Assembly (NCBI RefSeq): GCF_004342265.1
Contig: NZ_SMCS01000010.1
Coordinates: 1 to 64,000 of the forward strand
Length of the DNA: 64,000 bases
Reading direction: 5' to 3'
Source of the DNA: Luteibacter rhizovicinus
Lineage (GTDB): Bacteria > Pseudomonadota > Gammaproteobacteria > Xanthomonadales > Rhodanobacteraceae
Below the pieces are notes generated by a model. The model was not told the origin of the DNA. It saw only the letters and a program-made list of their open reading frames with translations, and made no database searches. Made by a program: the position numbers and the translations under genes. Below, piece by piece: positions 56,272 to 64,000 of this stretch (the first letter of the stretch is position 1; every line of letters starts with the position of its first letter).

Positions 56272-57159
56272 GTGTACGACCTTCATTTAACCTCTTTGCA
56301 AGAGGTCTGGTCTCTTCAATCACTGGTTCGGATGCGAGAGCTTCTGCCACTGATGAGTCCGTTTGCTCTGTCGACGCATTGGTCATCAAATGAGTTAGTT
56401 GTGCTGGGGTCGTTAGCGAGCGCGTCCGCTCGATCGACCGAGAGCGTTCTTCTCCTTTGTAGGTACGGTCAGTTATGGGACGCCGAGCTCGCGAGTCGTT
56501 CCGTTTTGGAAGGGACGTTGAAATTTGCTTATCTACTTCAGAGTGAAACAACGTTTAACGCGAGATTTCACGAGTACTCTGAGGTGCAATTTGAAACATC
56601 GTTGATGAAGGATCATAAGAAGGCCGCCGCCACGGTGAGTGCTCTATCTGGCTTGGGGGTGGAATGGCTTAGGCCATTTACCGACAGATTGCTTAGCGAT
56701 GACGAGTATCGAGAGTACTCGGATCGAACATCAGCGCAGGAACGACGACGAATCGACGCAAGCTGGGGCTTCACTAACCTGCTGGCGACCCTTTCAAAGG
56801 GTGAAGAAGGTGGCTTCAAAGGTATCACTGCACTTGCAATAGGTTATTCGACGGCTAGTCATATCCAGCATGCGGATTTTGTCGGTGTATCCCTCCCTAG
56901 CGATCGCGAAGCGCGCTCAGTGGAAAACCGTAATTACCTTCACCTATCCCATTTGGGGCGTCTCATATCAGACGTTTTCTCTATGCTTTTCCTGCGGCTG
57001 ATGGCGGCATACCGGTTCCTTGGTATTGACGAGGCGCCAATTAAGGACGCAATGGCAGCGCTGGATGATCTATTGAGTCCGATGCTGGAGGCTCAATGCA
57101 AATGGGCTGAGATTGAATATGGTGTGACTGATGCTCCGTCTGGGCACTGGTGTGCGTAA
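56272..57159 (+). CDS. DUF5677-like protein at the island edge
   Basis: A 295-residue protein, mostly helical. Central features (ARSTESVLLLCRYGQLWDAELASRSVLEGTLKFAYLL, then a C-terminal HIQHAD segment) resemble the DUF5677 family, whose role is unknown. GTG 56272 is chosen because gggga lies 5-6 bp before it; an in-frame GTG at 56218 inside nrdJb has no ribosome binding site. Base composition is clearly lower in GC than all genes to its left and like the defence genes to its right. It converges on the AIPR gene, leaving a 148-bp gap. Confidence 0.5.
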   Translation: MYDLHLTSLQEVWSLQSLVRMRELLPLMSPFALSTHWSSNELVVLGSLASASARSTESVLLLCRYGQLWDAELASRSVLEGTLKFAYLLQSETTFNARFHEYSEVQFETSLMKDHKKAAATVSALSGLGVEWLRPFTDRLLSDDEYREYSDRTSAQERRRIDASWGFTNLLATLSKGEEGGFKGITALAIGYSTASHIQHADFVGVSLPSDREARSVENRNYLHLSHLGRLISDVFSMLFLRLMAAYRFLGIDEAPIKDAMAALDDLLSPMLEAQCKWAEIEYGVTDAPSGHWCA

Positions 57160-57307
57160 GTCTCATAACATACGGCCCTATCATCCAAGTCAGTGATGAG
57201 CTGTTAAAACGACTCGATGTTGAGTGGCCTATACGGCAGCCCGTAGTCCTCACGTTGGGTTGGGTATGCCCTACGTCAAAACTGGAAATTTGGTGACGTG
57301 CGTTCTT

Positions 57308-59347
57308 CTAGACAAAGCCCGCATCGATTGCTCGACGCCATGCTTCCTCGAGCTTTGTTAGTCGGAAGCCACGAAAGTTGAAACTTGCCGCTACAGCAGC
57401 GCGCTCCACGAGTTCAGACTCTCCGTCGGTCAATCCTGCCGCCTTCAAATTCCACGTGTGTAGCCGCTTCCATGTGCCGTCCTGAGCGAAGCCGTGCGCG
57501 CGGTCGCGCCAAGATCGTCCCCTGTCTTTGCTCTGTTTCGTATCGACAAGCGTGGATTCAAAATCTGAAGAGAGAGTTACGTCGCTGGCCTGCAACCGCG
57601 TCCAGCACGCCTCCTTCTTTGCCCATTCGGTAACAAGGCGATTCTTCAGCTGTTCAGGCGGAATGTCGATCAGGTACGGTAACGTGAACTCAGCTAGGCG
57701 GCGCGCTTCCAGCATAAATGAATCTGGTGCTCGCTGGGTTCGCCAAATGCCTTCAAAGTCAATGTTTAGATTCTTGCTAGCCATGCGATCACTCATTAGT
57801 GCGAGCGTATAGCTACAAAGCTGCCGAAGGATCGATCCGGGATACCACTTCTGCGCCGGGATGTCGGCATCTAAGCTCTTGGTTAAAATGCATTTGCACA
57901 CCAGTTCTCTGAAGTACGTAATCTCGTAACTTTCAGGATTGCGGGCCCACGCTTCCTGCACTATACGAGCGAATGCCGCGACGTTCTTCTGTGCGCCAGC
58001 GCAGACGCTGTGAGGTAGTGCGGCCCAAGTTACCTCATATCGGGCTACGTCTGTCTTGGTCAGTTTCTGTTTTTTAGGGTGTAGCAATTCCCAAGCTTTA
58101 GTCGCGGCTCCTTTTCTTCGTTTCAATTCGACGTTGTAGCTTCCCTGGGTTCTTTCGAAGAACCAATAACCTGGGATCTCTCCTGGTTTTGCCGAAGCGG
58201 GTGCAACCGCTTGACGCGACAATGCCTCAAGCCGCTTGAAATATGGATGGCCGGCAAACAGGTCAGAAGCGCTGACGGCATTCTGGGCATTCGCATAGCG
58301 AGCAATTGCGTGAACTGCGTCTTCGAATCCCTCCTCAGGGATTCTCGACAGCTTCATCTGTACGAATACCTTGCTAAGGTCGTAGTTAGCCTTCATTGCC
58401 CAGTAAAGAGACGCAGTTGTTTGCCCGCCATTTACAACTTGGAAATCTTTTACAAACGAGATTACTTTCTGTCCATTCGTATCGGCTACAAGATCGAGAT
58501 GAGATACCGTTGCCGTTAATCCATTGTTGTACGCAAAGAACATGGCGGGATCGGTGCGTAGGGTGTCGCGAATACCTTTGTTTACCTTACGGCCCTCGCC
58601 AAGAAAGGCTCGAACGTTCTGCTCTAGAATTCTTCCACCAAAGCGATCGTATAGTCCAGCAAGTACTACCCCAGGCACGATACACATATACGAGTCATAG
58701 CTTCCCGTCCCTCCGGCGGGGAGTGCAGGAATGCCTGCACCGAAAGATTCATCGAAGTTGATCTCGATCTCCTCGCGCCCACGAATTGATGTCTCGACAC
58801 GGCAAAGGCGCGCTACGTCCCAAAGCTGAATCTCGACATCTCGGATACCGATTGCCAGTATCGGCATCTTACCGAGAGACGTGCCCAGTTCACGATCCGA
58901 GACCAAGTAGATCTTGACCTTCAGCAGGTCCTCGCTGGCAAATGCATGAACCTCTTGGGCAAGTGCATGCCCTGGGTGACTGTCGTCCCAGCACTGAGCA
59001 ATATCGCCGTGAAGGCTACCCTCAACGAACTTGAAGGCTGACATTACTAAACTTCGCGTCTCATCTGTAGCAAGGGATGGAGGTTGGTCGGCTCCCGAAT
59101 AGTCGCCTACAACAATACTCAGCAAACCATCGCTATGAGAGATGTTAAAGGCGTCAATGAGTACAGGGGACCGATTCCATACTGCAGAGGCATAGCAGAG
59201 GTGGTACTCGACAAATTCCTCACCCGCTTCAAGAACTTGACAGGCCTTGTCAATGAATGCTGTGCGCTCGTAGTTGCCGCCACCTCTGGCATCCGCTCGA
59301 ATCTCACCAATAAGATTTCCACGATATAGCTCAACGTCTTCAAGCAT
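57308..59347 (-). CDS. AIPR-family abortive infection phage resistance protein
   Basis: A 679-residue protein of the AIPR family, named after a plasmid phage-resistance protein. The family core is clear: NVRAFLGEGRKVNKGI (about residues 244-259), DPAMFFAYNNGLT (about 266-278) and DFQVVNGGQTTASL (about 301-314). The biochemical activity of the family is not established. The start at 59347 is chosen because aggggacggag precedes it and it clears the previous stop; Met at 59389 would overlap it. It is the last gene of the island operon, 26 bp behind the DUF4420 nuclease gene. Confidence 0.88.
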   Translation of the reverse strand: MLEDVELYRGNLIGEIRADARGGGNYERTAFIDKACQVLEAGEEFVEYHLCYASAVWNRSPVLIDAFNISHSDGLLSIVVGDYSGADQPPSLATDETRSLVMSAFKFVEGSLHGDIAQCWDDSHPGHALAQEVHAFASEDLLKVKIYLVSDRELGTSLGKMPILAIGIRDVEIQLWDVARLCRVETSIRGREEIEINFDESFGAGIPALPAGGTGSYDSYMCIVPGVVLAGLYDRFGGRILEQNVRAFLGEGRKVNKGIRDTLRTDPAMFFAYNNGLTATVSHLDLVADTNGQKVISFVKDFQVVNGGQTTASLYWAMKANYDLSKVFVQMKLSRIPEEGFEDAVHAIARYANAQNAVSASDLFAGHPYFKRLEALSRQAVAPASAKPGEIPGYWFFERTQGSYNVELKRRKGAATKAWELLHPKKQKLTKTDVARYEVTWAALPHSVCAGAQKNVAAFARIVQEAWARNPESYEITYFRELVCKCILTKSLDADIPAQKWYPGSILRQLCSYTLALMSDRMASKNLNIDFEGIWRTQRAPDSFMLEARRLAEFTLPYLIDIPPEQLKNRLVTEWAKKEACWTRLQASDVTLSSDFESTLVDTKQSKDRGRSWRDRAHGFAQDGTWKRLHTWNLKAAGLTDGESELVERAAVAASFNFRGFRLTKLEEAWRRAIDAGFV

Positions 59348-59373
59348 GGCTCCGTCCCCTGATTGACTTGGTC

Positions 59374-60348
59374 CTACTGTTGCATGCAAAACATCGATAT
59401 GGTGGTGTCGAAATCGGAGCGAAACTCTTCAAGGTTTTCAAGCGATAGTGAGTAAGTTGCATCGATGATGCGATGATCGACGTTGCTGCGCGCTATTCGC
59501 GGAAAATGTCCCCGCACCTCGAACGCGATCTGCCCGGTTACTTCATAGGTCAGTGAGTCATACGTTGACGAATGTACGTAGCCGCGCCGGCACAATAGCG
59601 ACTCTGCCAGTATTTCGTCTCCATCTTTTTCGGCGTCTTCGAGAAGATCTTGAGCCAATTCGTTCAGCGAGAGCGCATCGATATGTTGAGACGGTGAAAG
59701 TTCGGCCACGATTAGTCGGAGTGGGAGGATTGGACTGTCTAGTTGATTTAACGAAGAGATGCTGACTTGATTGCGACTTCCCGTGAGTCGAACCTTCATC
59801 TCGATAACGCTTTGTGTGGAGGCAAAGTCCTGAGGATGGCAATCGGGAGCAACCCATGAGCGGAGTGCGCCGGGAAGCCCCAGCCGCGGAATCAGATTTT
59901 TCCTCAATAGCCAAAGTTCGCCTATAAGTCCGCGTACTTCGCGGTCGCTCAGAAGGCTTCCTATGGAGAGTCCGAGAAGCCTTTGCCATCGCTTGAGTCT
60001 GCCGAAGAGCTGTCTGGTGGCCTCTGATTCGGTTGTGGCCATGGAACTGATTTCGATGATGTCATTGCACAGTCTAAGGAATAAATCGCGATCTTCTTCC
60101 TGGCGTAGGAATATGTGGAGTGAATATCCTGCGTCACTTCCAGGCTCTATTTCAACTGAAATACCGCGAAGTTGAGGTAGTCGCCCTGGAAGGGTTGCTC
60201 GCGTCATCCCTTTCGTCACAAGACCGATGGCTCCCGAGGGGTGAACGGCCCAGAAGAGGTCTAAAGGATGTGGTTGATTAAGTCTGCGCCCAACCCAGTT
60301 CGTTGACGATTGAAGGCCCGCCCATGGGTCATTCAGTGGCGTCGTCAT
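59374..60348 (-). CDS. PD-(D/E)XK motif protein (DUF4420), putative nuclease
   Basis: A 324-residue protein of the DUF4420 family, predicted to have a PD-(D/E)XK restriction-endonuclease fold. Visible are the conserved LIGELWLL (about 141-148, catalytic Glu helix), HPQDF (about 171-175, with the metal-binding Asp) and IEMKVR (about 182-187, the E-x-K pair). The start at 60348 has ggag upstream and overlaps the Z1 stop by 20 bp; Met at 60378 is an alternative. Inference: this is the DNA-cutting subunit of the system. Confidence 0.85.
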   Translation of the reverse strand: MTTPLNDPWAGLQSSTNWVGRRLNQPHPLDLFWAVHPSGAIGLVTKGMTRATLPGRLPQLRGISVEIEPGSDAGYSLHIFLRQEEDRDLFLRLCNDIIEISSMATTESEATRQLFGRLKRWQRLLGLSIGSLLSDREVRGLIGELWLLRKNLIPRLGLPGALRSWVAPDCHPQDFASTQSVIEMKVRLTGSRNQVSISSLNQLDSPILPLRLIVAELSPSQHIDALSLNELAQDLLEDAEKDGDEILAESLLCRRGYVHSSTYDSLTYEVTGQIAFEVRGHFPRIARSNVDHRIIDATYSLSLENLEEFRSDFDTTISMFCMQQ

Positions 60349-63049
60349 CGTCGTCTCCGTCAACGTCGAACTGACCAAATAGTTCGCGATAAGCGACTAT
60401 GTTTGCGGTATAGGCAATGCGGCTCTCCACTTCACCATCGGCTAAACCAGGGAAACTGATGCCATAGGCTGCATGAACCTGCTTCTTCTTCTCGCGGGGT
60501 GTTGCACTATCGTCGGTTATGCTCACATCGAGAATATGGACCATCAAGAGTGGCTTGGTTCGAACTTTGCGGTAGTACAAGTCGGCAATATTGGTTCCAG
60601 AGTTCTTCTTCTTGAACTCTACTTCGGCCTCTGCCGCTTGGGCATCGTTAATGCCTGCACGCTCGAGACCTCGAGATGCTACGCGTCTAGCATTGCCCGA
60701 GATCTTCAGGGTCCGCTTATCCAATTTTGCGTTACGCTCCTGCATCCCGATTTCGAAGCCTGCTATGTGGAATGGGACGGCTTCTTCGGATCTCTTCGAA
60801 ACAAAGACGACGTCCCATTTGTCTAATGCGCGTCGTTCTGTGTACTGCTCTACGAGCGCGGAAGACATTTCGATGTTTGCGGGGTGTAATACGAAAGACC
60901 GGATGAAATCGACAATGATGTTCGACTGGACGTCCGTGAAAAGTCGACTGGGCCTGCGCCTCGTCTTTGTTGTGATGGGAGGGAATGGCTCGCACGAAAT
61001 GCCGGCCAACTGAAGTTTTTCGCCCAAAACAAGGGTGGCCTTCAAATTGGCCGTGCAAACCTCATCTGTAGCAAAGATGACAGCAGACTCTACAAGTTTT
61101 GCAGCAAGGCCAACTTCTCGAATGATCTCCTTTGCCGCGCGCATCTTGTTTCGAGCGGTCACGAGAAGTGCCTCCGGATGGGAGCGCACCGCGAAACCAA
61201 AGTCCAGGGGTGTCAACTTTAAAGACTCCATTTTGGCTATTTCGTCTCGTAATTCCTCCGTGGCGTTAGCAATGTACGAATACCATTCGAGTGCCTCCGT
61301 CTTTATAAAGAGACGACACAAATCAGCATAGCCATCCCGATATCCAAACCATCGGCCCATTTGAAGTAGGGTGTCATACATCTGCGTGTTTCTAAGGAAG
61401 TAACTTATGGTCAGCCCCTCCAAAGTGAAACCGCGCGAGAGCGAGTTGCCCCCCACGGCAATCACTGTTAGCCCCGCCTCGCCGTGACTACGATAATCTA
61501 GTGCTCCTGGCCCCGACCTTGCGTTGACCTCGGCAACTGCTATGCCCGCCGCCGCTTGATGAAGGGCTGACTGGATACGATCCCAGGATTCCGCGGTGGT
61601 TGTGCGATACATCGCGGCCCAAGCTTCGTGAATGCTTCGGATGTATGGGTCGCGGAGCGCCTCACTTCCACTGATCGCATAACGATTCTCGACGGCGTCT
61701 CGAAGTCGCTTCACGTGTTCTGCAATGCGTTCGGCTATCTTGCTCTGCACGGAGGTGAACCGCGATACATTGACAAGCATCGAGTGGTGTCGCTTGCCTT
61801 GTCCGCGCAGAATTCTGATCGCCTTGGACAGAACAAAGCAATCGATTGCTCGAACAAGGGACGGGTGTAGTTTATCGATCGTGGTGTCGATCTTGTGAGA
61901 GAGGGGTAGCCAATCGTCGGTATCATTTACTTCGACAGTAAGTGACTCGCCACTGCCTTGCTCAAGAAAAAACCGATTCGCACCTACATACGTCGATGGA
62001 GCATCGAGTCCAACGATAAAATCTCTGGGAAATAGATCGTCACCACTCATTTCGCTCGACGTGTCTGGGTCGATGAATATGTTTGCAAAGGGTGTTGCGG
62101 TGTAGCCGATATAAGTATTCTTAGTGGATATATTCAATAGCTGACGTATGAGCTGATTAATCGTGTTTGGCTTTGTTGGATCTTGTGAAGTGTTGACTGA
62201 TGCATTGTCTGCTTCATCATCGATGACTAAGATGGGCATCGTAAGTCGATCGCCACTCGAGCTCGTGCTCTGTAGCCAGTCGATCAGATTCGTTAAAATA
62301 GACTTATTCTTCTTGATTACGAAGATTGCTGGCTGCGACAGATTATTGATCGGTACTCCTAGCCCTTCTGCGCGTACGCGCAGAAAGTCATATGCACGGC
62401 TTGTGTAAGCGGTGGCGCTAAATGAGCGATCCAAAGCGCCAACACCAAGAAACTTTGGGTTGATCTTGCCCCCCAAGAGTTGGTCGCTGTCTCTACCAAC
62501 GAAACCTTCGTCAATGCGCTCTTGTGTCTGTGAGCGAAGATTGCTGTGGATTCCCGCAATGAGGATGACAAGTTTATAGCCGGCATCTGCGGCCTTATTT
62601 ATGAGGCCAACATAGTTTGCTGTTTTGCCGCTTTGGACGTGCCCAACTACGAGGCCACGTCTACTCCAAGAGCCTGCGTCCGTCGGATCGCCGGCTAGGT
62701 CAAGTATTGAATCGGTGATCTCGTCAAGCCGATCTACAACTTTGGGGCCGAAACCGCTTTGCAAGAGATGATTTTTGTAGCGTCGCCAGTAGTTCCATTG
62801 GATTTCGTGGCGTTTTCCGAGGAGCCATGCCTTGTGGTCCCCCTTGAGTGTGTGCGCTGGACCAAGGTCAACCATGAATTCACGTTCGATCTGCCGAGCG
62901 ATATCCTCATGGTCGTGGATGCTAAGCATGCCGGTGAACATCGGCAACGCGCTAAGATTTGTGACGAGTGTCCGAATCTCATCCTGAGTCGGCGCCTTGT
63001 TCATGGCGATGCCGGCTCTTGCCATGTTCAGTAACATTTCCCTGTTCAT
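60329..63049 (-). CDS. Z1-domain superfamily II helicase-like ATPase
   Basis: A 906-residue protein of the Z1 family, found with restriction-modification and AIPR genes. Helicase motifs are intact: Walker A GHVQSGKT (136-143), Walker B DDEAD (277-281), motif III-like GYTATPFANI (315-324), GGNSLSRGFTLEGL (533-546) and arginine-finger motif QMGRWFGYRDGY (563-574). The last third is the Z1-specific C-terminal region and ends in an acidic run. A strong ggggg lies just before the ATG. The gap to the GHKL gene upstream is 27 bp. Confidence 0.9.
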   Translation of the reverse strand: MNREMLLNMARAGIAMNKAPTQDEIRTLVTNLSALPMFTGMLSIHDHEDIARQIEREFMVDLGPAHTLKGDHKAWLLGKRHEIQWNYWRRYKNHLLQSGFGPKVVDRLDEITDSILDLAGDPTDAGSWSRRGLVVGHVQSGKTANYVGLINKAADAGYKLVILIAGIHSNLRSQTQERIDEGFVGRDSDQLLGGKINPKFLGVGALDRSFSATAYTSRAYDFLRVRAEGLGVPINNLSQPAIFVIKKNKSILTNLIDWLQSTSSSGDRLTMPILVIDDEADNASVNTSQDPTKPNTINQLIRQLLNISTKNTYIGYTATPFANIFIDPDTSSEMSGDDLFPRDFIVGLDAPSTYVGANRFFLEQGSGESLTVEVNDTDDWLPLSHKIDTTIDKLHPSLVRAIDCFVLSKAIRILRGQGKRHHSMLVNVSRFTSVQSKIAERIAEHVKRLRDAVENRYAISGSEALRDPYIRSIHEAWAAMYRTTTAESWDRIQSALHQAAAGIAVAEVNARSGPGALDYRSHGEAGLTVIAVGGNSLSRGFTLEGLTISYFLRNTQMYDTLLQMGRWFGYRDGYADLCRLFIKTEALEWYSYIANATEELRDEIAKMESLKLTPLDFGFAVRSHPEALLVTARNKMRAAKEIIREVGLAAKLVESAVIFATDEVCTANLKATLVLGEKLQLAGISCEPFPPITTKTRRRPSRLFTDVQSNIIVDFIRSFVLHPANIEMSSALVEQYTERRALDKWDVVFVSKRSEEAVPFHIAGFEIGMQERNAKLDKRTLKISGNARRVASRGLERAGINDAQAAEAEVEFKKKNSGTNIADLYYRKVRTKPLLMVHILDVSITDDSATPREKKKQVHAAYGISFPGLADGEVESRIAYTANIVAYRELFGQFDVDGDDDDDATE

Positions 63050-63076
63050 AATCCCCCCTGAGGATGTCTATTTGTG

Positions 63077-64000
63077 TCAAATGATGCGTCTTAGTCCTGC
63101 CAATATTTGACGGCATCTTCTGTCATTGGCAAACGGATGCGTTTGCAGTATGGAGCTGCAGATGGCCTCTGATATGGTGTCTGTATTTGGGGCCACGGCA
63201 TTGACGTAGGCTGAAAGTATGCCTCGGAGTCCGTCTTCATCTAGGCTGGGCTGTGTTCTGCCGGGGTCGGACGCCACGTCTGAAAACATTGATTCCAGCG
63301 GTAATGTCGCTTCGATAGCCGTCAAGAGATTTTCAAAGTCAGGCGAAGATGTCTGGGTTTCTAGATGCCTAACAAGCGGGTTCGCCCGATTGATCTCATA
63401 ACGAACATTTTCACGTTCGGAGATGCGAAGCCACATATCCATCTCCTTGTTGCGTGTTTGCACATTGCCGCGATGCCTGTATGGTCGTGCTCCTTGTTCG
63501 CTCATGCGTTCAATAAGAGGCTTGAGTCGCTCGCGTATTTCAGCGGGTGGACGAATTAGGGACTTGCGTACGTCGACTCCCCATTCTGCGTCGAGGGCAG
63601 TAGGTACGTCCACGCGGACGCGAAGAAGTCTTGTAATCTCGGATCGTCGGGTTAATCCAAGCCATGTTCCGTAGGCAATCAGTCGTTGCGCCCTATAGAT
63701 ATAGAGTCCCTGTGTTTCAGCAAGGCTCAGTCCAAGCGAAAGATCTTTTAGCTGTACTGGCGTGATTCGTTGATGGTGGGGAAGAGTAAAAGCCTGCGCA
63801 TGAACGATGTGACCCTCAACATGGATCGTTTCAGGTACATGTGCATCCGCGCGCGGCGTCATGCGCTGAGCGAAGGGGTCTAGCGCCGGGACAGGACTTT
63901 CATTGATGGCAATTGTAATTGCCGATCGCTGCTGACCAGCATCTGGACTTATGAATCGATGAAACGTTAGTGCGAGGTGTCGCCGGCCTTCGGAAAATAG
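63077..64000 (-). CDS. GHKL (MutL/MORC-like) ATPase, C-terminal part, cut by window edge
   Basis: 307 codons of an open frame that continues past the right edge; an internal Met at 63862 is not the start, because coding continues through LDPF and RRHLALTFHRF before it. The order LDPF, then the S5-fold-like ETQGLYIYRAQRLIAYGTWLGL and a long helical tail fits the prokaryotic MORC/MutL-like GHKL ATPases of restriction systems. The N-terminal ATP-binding motifs lie outside the window. It is the most upstream visible gene of the Z1-DUF4420-AIPR operon. Confidence 0.8.
   Translation of the reverse strand, partial: LFSEGRRHLALTFHRFISPDAGQQRSAITIAINESPVPALDPFAQRMTPRADAHVPETIHVEGHIVHAQAFTLPHHQRITPVQLKDLSLGLSLAETQGLYIYRAQRLIAYGTWLGLTRRSEITRLLRVRVDVPTALDAEWGVDVRKSLIRPPAEIRERLKPLIERMSEQGARPYRHRGNVQTRNKEMDMWLRISERENVRYEINRANPLVRHLETQTSSPDFENLLTAIEATLPLESMFSDVASDPGRTQPSLDEDGLRGILSAYVNAVAPNTDTISEAICSSILQTHPFANDRRCRQILAGLRRII

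Noticed and set aside
56200-57310. Integrase or attachment site at the island edge
   Set aside because: No integrase, tRNA end or convincing direct repeat could be found on this side; the other side is outside the window.
63077-63862. A complete 261-residue Fic-like protein starting at the internal Met
   Set aside because: A C-terminal HPFANDRR stretch briefly suggested Fic, but the surrounding HxFx(D/E)GNGR motif is absent and coding clearly continues upstream to the window edge as a GHKL ATPase.
57308-64000. BREX, DISARM or Dnd system
   Set aside because: None of the hallmark genes (pglZ, brxC, drmA/B, dndBCDE) is visible; the gene set is GHKL-Z1-DUF4420-AIPR instead.

Overview
The window is about 64 kb of a GC-rich chromosome. 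Gene content and order point to a gammaproteobacterium of the Xanthomonadales, most likely the Rhodanobacteraceae (Luteibacter/Dyella/Rhodanobacter type). The grounds are the mreBCD-mrdA-rodA-mltB-rlpA-dacA-ybeD-lipB-lipA order, the split NrdJa/NrdJb reductase, and many GTRG-type REP hairpins with a resident REP-associated transposase. The taxonomic call is an inference, since no rRNA or tRNA is present.

Layout. 1-295: two terminator hairpins and a 16-bp direct repeat. 296-5813: a UPF0114 membrane protein, then the glycerol regulon glpR, glpD, glpF, glpK with GlpR-like half-sites before glpD. 5995-6930: a PfkB sugar/nucleoside kinase on the minus strand. 7198-21109: a long cell-elongation and lipoate cluster with many 4-bp start/stop overlaps, ending with the periplasmic protease prc. 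21476-25968: an MscS channel and the pyruvate dehydrogenase E2 and E3 genes. 26160-26615: a RAYT flanked by REPs. 26766-35462: an amino-acid permease, a GH-type hydrolase, small membrane proteins, purC, a cytochrome c, a DjlA-like co-chaperone, rpe and a Sel1-repeat protein. 35535-42828: two very small candidate genes, a secreted TAP-type hydrolase, a two-component pair resembling the proteobacterial dedicated sortase system, trpE and a secreted chorismate-lyase-like protein. 43155-50563: assorted housekeeping and accessory genes, including a PstS-like/LysM fusion and a DegQ-type protease. 51080-56240: the B12-dependent ribonucleotide reductase nrdJ, interrupted by a 377-residue intein exactly at its active-site cysteine, then a histone-H1-like lysine/alanine-rich protein, then the separate NrdJb C-terminal piece.

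At about 56240 the composition changes abruptly to visibly lower GC and REP elements stop. This last 7.7 kb is a foreign-looking defence island. A DUF5677-like gene faces a minus-strand operon that runs in from beyond the window edge: a GHKL (MutL/MORC-like) ATPase fragment, a Z1-domain superfamily II helicase, a PD-(D/E)XK (DUF4420) nuclease and an AIPR protein. These four families are known to travel together as a restriction-modification-like anti-phage system, normally with a cytosine-5 methylase. The methylase would be expected just past position 64000.

A second theme is REP/BIME DNA. At least a dozen loci carry GTGG- or GTAG-started hairpins. Most are inverted pairs about 140 bp long with a partly conserved centre. 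One REP sits in frame inside the coding sequence of nrdJb.
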